From Pezicula radicicola (lineage: Eukaryota > Ascomycota > Leotiomycetes > Helotiales > Dermateaceae), in NCBI GenBank assembly GCA_003008705.1, contig PDUO01000037.1, positions 77,153-141,152 of the forward strand: a stretch of 64,000 bases of DNA, given 5' to 3'. The notes under the pieces were generated by a model, which saw only the letters and a program-made list of their open reading frames with translations, did not search any database and was not told the origin of the DNA. This document shows positions 1-11,565 of the stretch, one piece after another; position 1 is the first letter of the stretch; every line of letters begins with the position of its first letter. A program made the position numbers and the translations under genes.

Positions 1-3000
1 TTATAAAGTAGTAAATTAGGGTTTATAAAGGTTTATAGAAGGTTTATCTTCTTATAGAAATATAGTAATATCTACTATTCTAGTAAGTATAGAGTATTTA
101 TATAGTTTACCTCGACCTCTTTTTAGTTATTATTATACTAGTAGTTCTTTAGTAGGGGTTAAGTTATAGATAGATTCTTTCTATAGTTACCCTCTCTCTT
201 ATTATAATAGTTATTACTCAATAATATTTCCTAGGGTAACTTAATTTAATATAACTTAGGTTAGAGAAACTTAGTCTAGTATAACTTTATCTATACTATT
301 TTATAGTATAACTTTATTATAAGAAATTTCATCTTAGGTAGTTTTATAATAAATAGTTTTATTAGTAATTTTATAGTTAGTTTCTCCTTCTATATAATAT
401 AGTTTTATTATTATAGATCGGAATAATATTAGTCTATAGGGTAATAATAATATATATATTTCTCCTTTGATTATTATAAGTTTATAAGGTCTTTCCTAGC
501 TCTTACTTTATCTAGTATTTCCCTCTCTCTATATTATAATAGATAATTCTAGTAGTAAGTTATAGATTATAGTTATCTAGGGTCTATTATATATATTTAG
601 GGTATTATTGACTTATTACTTAGCTCTTAGTTTTTGAATCTCATTCATGGTTTTCTTAATTATATTAGCTTACTAGGTTATTAAATAAGATAGTATATCT
701 ATTTCCGATATTTATAGATAAGCTCTAAAGATAAGAAGTATTAGAACTAAACCATCTAGACTAGTAGTATTATTAATAGCTTTAAAAGCTATTTATAAAA
801 CTATATCCTTATTAAGGTCTAGTAATTTAACTATAATAATCTAGTAGACTCATTGAATTAGTCTATAATATCTCTCAACTATACTAATTGAATTATATAC
901 TTCTATAAAGATTCCCTTTATAGTAATACCTATTATAATTATATATTACCTGAATTCCTTATTGATGAAGTTCTTCCTAGTATTATAGATAATAAGGTTA
1001 GGTAGTCTAAGGTAAGTATTAATCTAGTAAGTCTATAAAACATCCTATATATATTTTATACTAATGTTTTATAGAAACCTTCCTACTTAAAAGTATATAG
1101 CTTTATTAATAATATATAAGACTAGATTATTATTAATATATATAATATCAATAATAATTATATAATTAAAATCAATATTATTATAAAGTATAAATCTAAA
1201 TCTCCCTAAGGACTTCCTAAATTTCTAATAATAGTAATAATACTTTATAAGGTACTCAAGGCTTTTCTTCTCTATATTATAACTAGAGTACTTAAGTAGT
1301 TTATAGAGTCTTTTAGTTATAGGGTACCTAAATTATTAGTATAATTGATATAATTTAGTATTTATTAAATAATATAGATTAAGATTAAATAATTCAATAA
1401 TAAATAACTAAAGTACTAAGTCCTATAAGAGAAATAGATAACTATAATATTATACTACTAGTATTGAAATATTCTTTCTAACTAGGGTATTTTTAATATT
1501 ATTAAAGTAGACTTATAATTTATCTATATCTTTAAGGTAAAGTAGAAACGGTATATTAGCCTCTATAATATAGAACTCTACTTTTCCTACTAGTATAGTA
1601 ACCTATATAGAACTAATAGAAGATATAGTTCTAATACTAAATTATATATTAATTATTCCTTTTATTATTAGATCAAAGATAATAGTATTATTAAGTTTCC
1701 GGAGTACTTGGTATTAACTATAGCTAGTAGTAGATCTATATAAAGCTCCGGTATCGATTATAATACTAATAAAGGTTCTCTTAGTATATTATAAAGTTAC
1801 TAAGGTCTTATATATAAATAGATCTATATTATATAGCTTTATTAGTTCTTGATTTCCCCTAGTAACTAGGTTAAGTACTAAGCTAGCTTAGGTTAAATAA
1901 ATAAAGACTTTATCAACTAATATTACTATTATTAATTCTACTTCTTTTAACTAAAAATTACTAAGAGTAGTTTAATAGTACTAAGTAACTAGATTTTCTA
2001 TAGTAGTTACCAAGGTATTAGAGAGGTCTTGTATATTAATATCGATATTTAATTTATTTATAGATTTATTAGTATTATTATTAGTATTACTTCCTTTATA
2101 ATCAACGATATATTAATAGAAGGTTCTCTTTAACTATTGTAGATAGTTCTACTCCTATTAACTATATAATTTATCTCTTTCTTCTTAGGAGTAGTTATAA
2201 GAATAGTAGTCTTCCTTACTATATATAAAATACTTAAACTTATATATATTATAACTAGATCTCTATAATCTTTAGGATTAACTATTAGGGTAATAGGGCT
2301 ATATATAAAACTAATTTTAGTCACGGCTTTGATTATTCTAGTAATATTACTAGTCTATAAAGTAAGCTTCTATTTTAAGTTCCTTTTCTTTATTATATAT
2401 AATAATACTTGATTAGAGCTTACTAACTAAGTTACTGAAGTTTTCTAGTAGGTCTAAGATTATATAATAATAAGCTAATATTCCCTAGTAAGCTATAACT
2501 AATTTATTATAGAGAAAGGTATTTATCTAGAGGTCTTAGCTTAGTCTATTCTTAAGGTTATATAGTTCATTGATAAGGATCTAAAGGTATTCCTAGGTAC
2601 CTTTTCTAGGGTTCTTTTATATAATACCCGATAATAAGGTACTATTCTATATACCTAGATTCTTCTAGTAATATCTAGGTCCTTTAAAGAAATTATAGAA
2701 GTAGTTATAAGTAGAATTGAATAGCTTTAAGCTTAGCTTATAGTTATAATAGTTATCCTAAGTTATTCCCTTTAATATAATTAGAAATACTTTTATATAT
2801 CCTTATTATAGTAGTCCTACCCGTTGATAGATATTATAGAATATCCTTAGCTTATAGTCAAAGCTATTATTTACTCTACTATACTTCCTATTATCTATAT
2901 ATAGTTTTATAACTATTATAACTTCCTTCCTATAGATAGCCATTGACTCTTCTATTACTTAAGTATAGATTAGGCTTAGCTTATTCACTAGTAGCTTATA

Positions 3001-3300
3001 GGTCATTAATGGCTCTCTGGTTATAGTTAGTATTCTTTAATTTATACTTATATCTCAAGATATAAGTATTATCTTATAATAGGGATATATTTTATACCTT
3101 AGTAAGGCCTTATTCCTTGATAGGTAAAGTAATAGTACCTATACCAATACCTTATAGATTATCTAAGTAGGTTATAAAGGTTAAGTATTATAACTATATT
3201 GAATTTAAAAAGGTTAAATTCATCTTAGTTAATATCTTTCCTATAGCTTATAATATAGAACCCTCTCCTATAATATAAATAATCTTATCTCTTCGACTAG

Positions 3301-3660
3301 GTTATAAGTTATTATAATATTACTATTAGTCTATTTATATTAATCTTCTTCCGTTAGGGTAGTTATAAGTATATTAGCTAGTATAGTATTCTTTCTATTT
3401 ACTAGGACGTAGACTCCTCTTACCTATAGTTGAGTCCTTATATCCTGAAGTTACTAAGTCTTGAGTTTATTGAATATATCCTTCGTGAAGTACTAGAAGT
3501 TATCTCGAAAGAGTTCCCAGAGGTCGACGTTGACTTTATTATATAGTTTATACTTATAGAACTTTATAGTAGTATATTCCTGAATATTCTTGTCTGTAGT
3601 CTTGTCAAGATTAATCCTATCCTCCTATTAGTTGATCTTCTTGATCTAGTCTAAAGAAGA
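3301..3660 (-). pseudogene. RIP-mutated coding relic inside the AT-rich island, family unknown
   Basis: On the minus strand one frame reads through about 120 codons of protein-like sequence (for example NKVNVDLWELFRDNF and RGVYVLVNRKN), interrupted only by TAG and TAA. These stops stand where CAG, CAA or TGG codons would be expected, which is how RIP breaks coding sequence. The stretch keeps more G and C than its surroundings. I do not recognise the protein; a protein of a mobile element is the likely source because RIP acts on repeated DNA. It shows that at least part of the island was once a protein-coding repeat read from right to left. Confidence 0.5.
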
Positions 3661-3881
3661 TACTATTATTATCTTATAGTAGTTGGGTAATAGGTAGGTA
3701 ATAAGTATACTTTTTATAACTCAATTTACTTAATCTATATATCTACTAATTAGTATTGGTTTAATCAATAAACTAATATAATAGTATATATAATAACTTC
3801 CTAAACCTATAATAGATAACTAGTTAGTATATTACTAATAGGTACTCTTATTATATAGTTTTATAGGGTTGGTTATATTAA

Positions 3882-3905
3882 GAGAAGAAGAAGAAGAAGA
3901 AGAAG
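3882..3905. repeat. AGA trinucleotide microsatellite
   Basis: About eight uninterrupted AGA units lie within the RIP-mutated island. AGA contains no CpA or TpG, so RIP would leave it untouched. Confidence 0.85.
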
Positions 3906-4387
3906 CTATTTAAGTATAGTTCTACCCAATAGTATATAGATAGTAAGCCCGATTAGATCAACTACCTTCCTAATTAAGAACTTTACTTACTCCTCCAACT
4001 TTACCTATATAGTCTAAAATCAATATATTAATATTTATAATTATTATTAGTTTATCTTAGTAGTTTATCTATATAGTTTTATTTTATAATTAATTATATT
4101 ATTATATTTATAAATCTTATAATTTATTAAAATTAATTTATTTATTATTATTATCTTTAACTTATTATTATCTTTATACTAAGAATCTACTTTATTTATT
4201 TTATATATTATATATTTTATTATATTTATTTTATATATATCTTATAAATCCTTATTAACTTTATATAATTTATATTTATAAGATTATCTTTTATAAGATC
4301 TTTATTTATAAATTCTAATCTTTTATATCTAATTCTAGTCTTTTATATAATTATATATTTATAATTCTTATCTTTATAATAAAAGAA

Positions 4388-4459
4388 AAAATCTAAGTAA
4401 ATAAAGAAATCTAAGTAAATAAGAAAATCTAAGTAAATAAAAAAATCTAAGTAAATAAT
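4388..4459. repeat. Short tandem repeat, about 18-bp unit, four copies
   Basis: Four near-identical copies of a unit containing AAATCTAAGTAAATAA follow each other with a period of about 17-18 bp. They sit where the island changes from mixed to A-rich composition. No function is evident. Confidence 0.8.
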
Positions 4460-6180
4460 AAAACTTAAGAGAATAAGAAAATTTAAACTAATAAGAGACT
4501 AGAGTATAAAGTAATTAATAATATAATTAATTATATTAATTATAATTATAAATAACTTATAAATTATATTAATACTTATATTATTAATTTTAAAGAACTT
4601 CTAATACTCTTATAAAAGTAAATAAATAAGAAATTAACTTTAGAAAGGAAATAAATTATAAGAACTATAGAAAAACTATCTTAGAAGAGAGTTATAATAA
4701 AGTAAATATTTAAAAAGAATTTTAAGAAATATATTAAAACTAAAGATAATATTACTAAAGTTAAATTTAAAGATAACTTTATTTAAAAACTAATATTCTT
4801 AAATTTTAATAATTATTATATACTAGTAGAAAAGAAGATAAGTAGTATTATAGATACTACTCTTATCTAATAATTATAATTTAAAATTTAGGATTTTAAT
4901 AATTAAATTAATAATATTATCTATTAATAAAACTTCTTTATTTATTAGTTCTTAGAGTTAATATAATTATATAATAATTTTTATACTCTTATACTCTTTT
5001 AAATAATTAGAGAAGTCTTAGAATAATTTAAATAAATAAAGATATATATATTTAAGAATATTTATTTTAAGTTATTAAATCTATCCTTAGTAATATATTT
5101 ATAAATAGTTATAAAATTAATAAGTTAATTTATTTATATTAAAAACCTTTAATTTAATCTTATCTAAGATATTTCTTAGATTAAATTAATTAAGGAGATT
5201 AAGAGATTTAACTATATCTAGGTTTATCTTAAGAATATAATTAATAATATATTATTTTTAAAGTTTTTTAACTTTCTTAAGAATATTAAATTTAATAAAT
5301 ATCTAAATAATAACTTAATAAAAGAGAAAGAGAAGAAATTAAAAATCTTAAATATTACTTATAAGTAAATTATCTAGAATATACTAGACTAAACTAAAGA
5401 AGATAATAAAATAATAGATATATATAAGAGGAGTAAAGAAAAGATATTAAAAAAGAAGATAACTATAGATACTAGTATTATATTTAATTATATTAAGTTA
5501 AGAACTTTAAGAAATAAGTTTATTTTAAAATTTCTCTAAAATCTAATTATACTTATACTATATCCCTTACTTTCTCTATTACTTATCTTAGAAAATTTTA
5601 TAATTATTAAATTAAAAGAGAATAAAAATAATAAATCTAATAATTAAAATAAGGAATAATTATCTTTTAAGAATAAGAATAATAACTTTTATAATATTAG
5701 TAAAGAGACTCTCTTATATAAAGAATAAATTTATATAGAACTAGATAAAAACTAGAAAGTATTTTATAGGATTAGTATATTAGGATAAGAAAATAAAAAT
5801 TATTAAAGAATAACTAGTAGATATTAATATCTATTATACTATATAGATTTAGCTTTAATTGTAAGCGTAGGCACTCACATTATCCCCCCCCTCTAGTCAC
5901 GGGATTCGGGGAATAAGCTATTTAAATAGTTTGCCACTCGGCCTACTTGCCTAAAATACAACAATCATAGAATCTCGTACCCCTACCTGATTTCCCGTAC
6001 TTTCTCCCCTCACAAAGCGGCTGCTAAGATAAGCATATGAGGGCGGGGCACGCTAGGTAGTAGTAGAAGCAAGCTTGGCGAAGCTCAGGGGTAGGTCAGC
6101 TCAAAACTACGTCATTAGAAGCTTAAAGAGGATGAAGAGGATGAAGAGGTATACGTTGCAGTCAACGGGGTTAGTAAGAA

Positions 6181-6545
6181 GGGAAAAGCCGCACCTACAG
6201 TTTCGGCTTCTTGTTAGCGCCTTTGTGGTACTTTAAGAGTAATCTCTATTGCAACCAAGTCACCATCTCCAGGTGTGGGATTCTACACGATCCAAAGTCG
6301 GATATCCTCGTAGCAGAGTGCCTTGTAGCATCTTTTAGTGCCAGGAGATTCCCCGATATTATTATAATAATCAGCATTATCGACGTTATCCCAAGGTTGG
6401 GCTTAGTTGTAGTCAGGGTCTTTGGGGTGGTCTATAGGATCCAACTATTCATCGTCTAGGTCATCGGGGTCCTCGGTAGGCTCCTCCTCATCGGGGTTAG
6501 GAGTCTCGGGATACTCCTATAGGTACTTGTGAGGAGCATTGTGTT
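6181..6545 (-). pseudogene. Decayed DUF3435 (FluG-domain family) fragment
   Basis: The minus strand carries a decayed frame with an acidic tract (NPDEEEPTEDPDDLDDE), then CYKALCYEDI, then a segment reading NPTPGDGDLVAIEITLK. A one-base frameshift near 6,231 leads into YHKGANKKPK. The order LCYEDI, RNPxxGDxDLLAIEI, YHKGAxNKPKP is what I know from the abundant fungal DUF3435/FluG-domain proteins, which are related to tyrosine recombinases and often repetitive. The frame is broken by TAG and TAA at several positions, consistent with mild RIP. It is a relic with no plausible product. The family call rests on recalled motif resemblance only. Confidence 0.5.
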
Positions 6546-6853
6546 AGAGAAGAATATATATAATTTTAATTAAATAAAGTTTACCTTTAAACATTCTATT
6601 ATAACCAATCGAGTCAAGTCATTTAGAAAGAAGTCATTCATTGATTACTTAAACTACTTAAGGTTTAAAGAAAAGCTTTCTACCCTCGCTAGTAAATACT
6701 GTCCCAACTGCCCGCAATTGATTCCTAGGTGAAGCAAAATTGAAGAGGAGCTTAGTAGACATTACATCAAACAGGACATAGGAAATCAAAGAGACAGCCG
6801 TTATTTATTGTCCAAAATATGGCGAGTACAACCCCGAGTAGTCGTGATGTACC
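6546..6853. other. No gene seen
   Basis: A moderately AT-rich stretch without coding potential on either strand. It lies downstream of the minus-strand gene at 6,854-8,169 and would hold its 3' end signals. Confidence 0.5.
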
Positions 6854-8169
6854 CTACACGCCACCACCAGGCTTGAACTCCATTTCCAAAGTTCCATATT
6901 CAAACTTGTCCTTAAGGTACTGCAAATATTCATGGATCTCTTTGTGAAATTCGCCGCCAACGTGGGAATATTCTTTGTCGATACACTTCCAGTACTCGCT
7001 GGCGCTCTTGTTTTGCTTGTTGTTCGCGTTTTGTTTTTCTTCGGGGGTCTTGTTGAGAAAGCCATCCTGCTGGGATATTTCGTACACCTCGATGGTCCAC
7101 CCGGCGATATCCGCTTGGGCTTTATACTTTGTGCGGAGTTCTGGGGTTATGGATTTATGTTCGTCTTTTTCTTCCTTGGGTACTTTCCCCTTCTGTACAT
7201 CGCCCCATTGACCATCCCATTTGTGCTTTATTATATTGAGCTCTTCTAGGACTTTTTCTTGGCTATTGGTCAGCTGTGTGAGATAGGAAGTATTTTATAG
7301 CTAACGCACTTTGATTGCCATTAACACCAGTACTATTCATCAAACAGGGAACATTCAGAATCTTATCTTTCTGAATAGACCGAGCGCCAATGATGAGATC
7401 GCAATGCTGAGTTGATGATATGAGGAATCTCATATCGCGGAATACACGAGTGCTATTCTTGTGGTACCAAGTGAGGTAAACAGCACCCTGTGGAATATGC
7501 AAGTCTCCTGTAATGCCGGTGCCACCTTTCTCTTCCTCTTTGGTTAATTTTTCGAAGCTTGACAGAGGGAACTCCAGTACTTTCTCTAGGAATTCTCGTG
7601 ACACAATGTTTCCTTGCATGTTGCCGGTGTCGATGGTACATTTCGCTATTTTTGTGATCGGATGCTTGTCTGTGTCTTGTCGGTTGGAAACAACATGGAC
7701 AGGGAGAATCCAAGGTGATGGCCATGACAAAAGGCTGTTACCAGTCTATATTCAGTGTTACTTAGCTGAGGTCATAGCAAAGCAGATTTTATGACACAAG
7801 TGAAGTGATGACATTGGTAAGGCTGAGGTGAGATGAGAGTCTATTTGAGAAATCGAGATGAACTTATCTGAAGAATAGAAACACCGGAACCTGCCAACAT
7901 ACCTCAGACCCCTCAAGTGTCTCAGACTTTACATTCTCCTTGCCAATGATCGGCCGCGTGCTGCTGGACAATTTGGCGCAGAACATTGCAAGGAGGCGAG
8001 CTAACCAAAGAGTTCTGGGAAGGTGGTCGACGACAGTCTCGTAGGCATCACCGGACGTCAATTCATCGTTCGCAATGAACTTTGGATCGTTTTCCACCAT
8101 TGTGGTTCGAGATTTACTAGATCTCGTGGACGTGGCAACTGAGTTTGAGCGATAACCGTTGGAAGTCAT
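6854..8169 (-). CDS. Hypothetical fungal protein with retropepsin-like segment
   Basis: Three exons join in one frame: 8169-7903, 7745-7326 and 7273-6854 (stop TAG), giving about 368 residues. The first donor (GTATGT after codon 89) and its acceptor (TATAG) are convincing; the second donor (GTTAAT at 7325) is weaker and was chosen because it keeps the frame. The N-terminus (about 60 residues) is Ser/Arg-rich and probably disordered. The middle contains KCTIDTGNMQGNIVS and later CDLIIGARSI, a pattern like the D-T-G active site and the following strands of retropepsin-like aspartic proteases; catalysis is not established. The C-terminal 130 residues are Lys/Glu-rich with GQWGDVQKGKVPKEE and an EYWKCIDKEY segment. 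No signal peptide or membrane helix is seen. I know similar proteins only as uncharacterised fungal ORFs. The next gene is about 2 kb upstream on the other strand. Confidence 0.7.
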
Positions 8170-10154
8170 CGTTTCGGGAGGGTCCGTTATTATGAGACCA
8201 GTGGTGCAGCTTGAATCCTTGATTCTTGGTTAGTGGGCCGTTATATCACAAGGAGAAAAAAATAGCGTGCCGTTTGCCCCTGATGCACTGTCGATGTTTC
8301 TGAGATGGTATTGACTCGAAGTTTTCAGTGTTCAGGAATAATGTAATTAGGTATGAATATTTCTGCTGGAGCTACCTCGTCCTCTGTTGAGCTTTCGTTT
8401 CCCTTATACCCTGCGTTTGCTGCGCAACAATTGCTTTATCATCACAGAGCCTCGCCGACTCTGCCGCTATTGGGGTTGCACCAATATTTGAAGTGAAGGG
8501 TCATGCCTTCCGCCTCTAGCTGAGTTGAGATGATGGCGCTCGCCTATTTTTGCTTTTTCTAGGCAGAATTGATAGATGTGACGGCGATTGCAGCGAGAGT
8601 CTTCGATCATGAGGAAAAGCGGGATAGAGTAACCCTAACCCTAAGTTCTCAGCTCGAGCGGTGAGGGACCGTCAGGTCGATCTTCAGCGATGGTGACCAA
8701 CTAAACCACAACTTCATTCGGGCGACGATGTGAATTGGAGCGCCGGTCTGAAACATAGGGAACTTTCCAGTTGATGGAAAATAGCATTGGCTAGCACACA
8801 ATACGGACTGTGCGGGCCATCGATTGGATATTTCCATGCCCACCTGCCCCGCGCATTATTTGCCAACCCGAAGGCCAGACAAGGCCCTTCAGACGGAATG
8901 CATATAGACTGTCAGCGTCCTCATTTCTTAAAGGTTGGGGAGAGCGATTCTACAAGTTTATTATCAGTTTGTTGGCCGTCATGAGCGATGAGGCTCGGGT
9001 AGTCGTCGATCGATTGGGGAGGGCCCGCATGGTAGCGTAGGTGTGTAGAAACAAAGGCCCATTGTTAGAGACGTTGAGTTGTTTGACAGGCTTAAAGTTT
9101 GTCTTCTATTTTGCTTTGCAATTTCTAGGGGAAAGATTTCAAGATATTTGAGGCCCAGTGGCATCTTAATCTCATATATTCTTACAGACAAGGCTCCACA
9201 AAGCATCTGACCTTGGCTGGGCGTTTTGCATCTTTTGGATCCTATGCATATGCATCTGCGTCCCGTTTAGTGCAGGCACTCCTCACCCAATAGGCACGAA
9301 CGGATAACTCGGATCAGACACATTGGGACGCCTTTGCTCCCATTGGTATCCAGGCATCCTTTTTGCATTTCGGCAAAACATGTTGCCTCTAATGCCGAAA
9401 ACTGCCCTTGTCAAAACCATGTCGGCATCCCGTTCGTTGGAGAGTCCCACGGCCTTGCATTATTAGTGGCTTTTCAAAATGTCTCCCACCTCGAATCGTT
9501 CTTACACCCATGGAAGTATCATGATTATTAAGAACGTCAAGGCTTTGCTCGTGATGGATACTTTTAGCGTTTATACTATACATCGAAGGCTCAAAAAGGA
9601 TTCAATGCTGTTCCAGTTCTATTCGGTATGGTCTTCTTAAACTTATGGAGTGAAACTACTATGGAAGACGCTGAAAGCACTCCCATGTATTTTCATTGCA
9701 TGCCGCACACCAACCCACCTCCCATGGGCTCTGCAGAGACGACTTCTTTCCTGATGAGCTGTCAGATGTTCACGACATGTGAGTGAGAGAATTTTAACCA
9801 GTAATGCTGAGCGTGGCTTTTCTCGGTCTCCACAGCCTTATTCTGAGCGTGGGTAAGATGTATTTGCGGTTCAAATATATCTGCATGTACGGGGTCTACC
9901 CGCCAATAAATATCCGAGGCTTCCAAGTTTTGAACTTGATGCATAACATTGCAGATGGCCGCTAAGACTCGGATGACGGGACATTCGATTATGAAGTCCC
10001 CCCAGTGCCCCTAGATTCCCAGAAAAGGAGCGACGTCTGATATTTCCATATTCTGAGAACTCAACCGACGTTACGTATCTTGTACTCCTATTTTTGGAGC
10101 CAATTCATCTCTTCCTTCGCCCACTCAGGTAGGCTTCCCAGACCGAGGACAGAA
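8170..10154. other. Intergenic region between two divergent genes
   Basis: Two kilobases with ordinary base composition and no ORF I can support; the short ORFs present lack family features and overlap one another. It must hold the promoters of the minus-strand gene ending at 6,854 and of the DUF6594 gene starting at 10,155. A telomere-like motif lies at 8,631-8,644. Confidence 0.6.
8631..8644 (+). repeat. Interstitial telomere-like motif
   Basis: AACCCTAACCCTAA is two and a third units of the CCCTAA telomere repeat used by most filamentous fungi. A run this short may be chance; longer tracts mark healed ends or former telomeres. Confidence 0.5.
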
Positions 10155-11565
10155 ATGGCGACACCTACCCCAAGTTCAGGAGGGCAAAGCCCCTCTTCAT
10201 CGACCGCCCCAACTGCCGTCGAATCAATCCTATCAACCGCATCAGGCGAATGTTCAGTATGCATAAAGGTTCGTGAAAGTGATGAAAGAAGTAAAGTGAA
10301 TTATCTCGACAAGCCATGTCACGGCTGGCCTCGGCTCGTTGATGTCATGGTCGAGCGCGCAGGCTTTCAATGCTTTCCAGCTTTCAAAGATCTGAATATC
10401 AAAAGTTTGCTCTATTACCAAGCTGAGCTTGATAAATTCAGGATGGAACTCCTTGAGCTTGAGTGGGAGGATCACCACAAGTTGGATGCCAGATTGTGTT
10501 CAGATGTGGAGGTTTTGCTACAAGCCGAAAACAATGGTGGTAAGCAAATAAAAATGGTGAATGATATGCGGAAAGTCTTGAAAGAATACAGTAAGATCTT
10601 CATTCAGATACCACTGCCCAAGTATACTCGCTAATCCTAAATGTTTTCAAAAGATGAGGCATTGCTCCAGTATTCGAAGATCTGTGAGCTTCCAGAACCC
10701 GATACCTTCAACGTCAAGAACCTTTACAAATGGCTGCGAATACATATGAACACAAAAATTAACATACAAGGACCCGGTCAAAACAGTTGGGGCAATCTGC
10801 TAGAAAGGGTTGAAGAGCCGAAGTCTCTCTGGACGCAGTTCCGAGGGCTAGTACGAAGCATATTCTGGCCAGAGCAGCCCGACCTAAGTCATCTAGATCT
10901 TGTCGTTCCTCACAAGAGCAAGGACATCGATTCACTCACTCGATGGGTTGCTACCGAAGGCGTGCCGTTTTGGCATAGTTTATGCAATGTCTTCAGGAAG
11001 ACAAAAACCCAGGCAAGGAAGGAAAGATTCTGGCTATTTGGTTGGTATTTTCTCCGATATTCGTTCGGGCTCGGCGACAACAAAGACGATCTACCAGGCG
11101 CAGGAGCTAAGAATAGACATTCAAGAATCTTCACTATTACTCTTAGCAGACCCATTTTGCAGTGGAAGTTATTCCCACGGAAGAAACCGGCTGGTGAAAA
11201 ACCCCAAGAGTACCACGATGCTCTTGAAGAGCAACCATCACTCGTCGATTACTCCAGGAGAAGCATTATCCGTTTTACCAACTTCGTCGCAACCATCGTA
11301 GCTTGTCTCCTTCCAATCGTCGCCATCACAGTACTATCCAAACTGCATACCCAGCCTAAAATACTCGGCTTCATCGCACTATTCACAGGAATCTTTGCCG
11401 TTGGAATCATGTGGCTCACGGATTCTAGCACTTCACGCAGGGAGATCTTCACTGCCACTGCTGCGTAAGTGGCTCTTGGTACCGTAGCTTGAATGTGAAA
11501 GCTAATCTGTCGGCAGGTTCTCAGCGGTTCTGGTGGTGTTTGTGCAGAATCAGACTCCGGGGTGA
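10155..11565 (+). CDS. DUF6594 domain membrane protein
   Basis: Three exons, 10155-10590, 10654-11464 and 11517-11565 (TGA), total exactly 432 codons. The introns (63 and 52 bp) have GTAAGA/AAG and GTAAGT/CAG borders with CTAAT branch motifs. I chose the ATG at 10,155 because it opens the low-complexity Ser/Pro leader typical of the family. The protein then shows DKPCHGWPRL, a Gln/Leu/Glu-rich helical stretch (YYQAELDKFRMELLELE), NEALLQYSKICELP created exactly by the first splice, a basic middle, and a C-terminal membrane region: two hydrophobic helices (FTNFVATIVACLLPIVAITV and ILGFIALFTGIFAVGIMWL), then FTATAAFSAVLVVFVQN completed by the second splice. This is the known layout of the fungal DUF6594 family, of unknown function. 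The gene appears intact. Confidence 0.85.

Larger units (their letters stand above)
1..5855. repeat. RIP-saturated AT-rich repeat island
   Basis: The whole stretch is built from A/T-rich words and almost lacks CpA and TpG: by eye I count only about three in the first 600 bases, where an unmutated sequence would have dozens. TpA is correspondingly in excess. This is the established signature of repeat-induced point mutation, which converts CpA to TpA in duplicated DNA of Pezizomycotina. Only one ORF above 60 codons is present (minus strand, 2130-2324) and it has no recognisable content. The left part (to about 4,000) and the A-richer right part (about 4,300-5,850) differ in strand composition and may be different elements or opposite orientations. 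The original element class is not readable except for the relic at 3,301-3,660. GC content rises abruptly near 5,855-5,885. Confidence 0.9.

Noticed and set aside
1..5855. Mitochondrial insertion as the cause of the AT richness
   Set aside because: The specific loss of CpA/TpG and the TAG/TAA-riddled frame fit RIP; no mitochondrial gene motif is seen.
6211..6459. 82-codon plus-strand ORF
   Set aside because: It starts at TTG and lies opposite the DUF3435 relic.
6932..7249. 105-codon plus-strand ORF rich in Phe and Leu
   Set aside because: It is the antisense of the Lys/Glu-rich third exon of the minus-strand gene, which gives spurious hydrophobicity.
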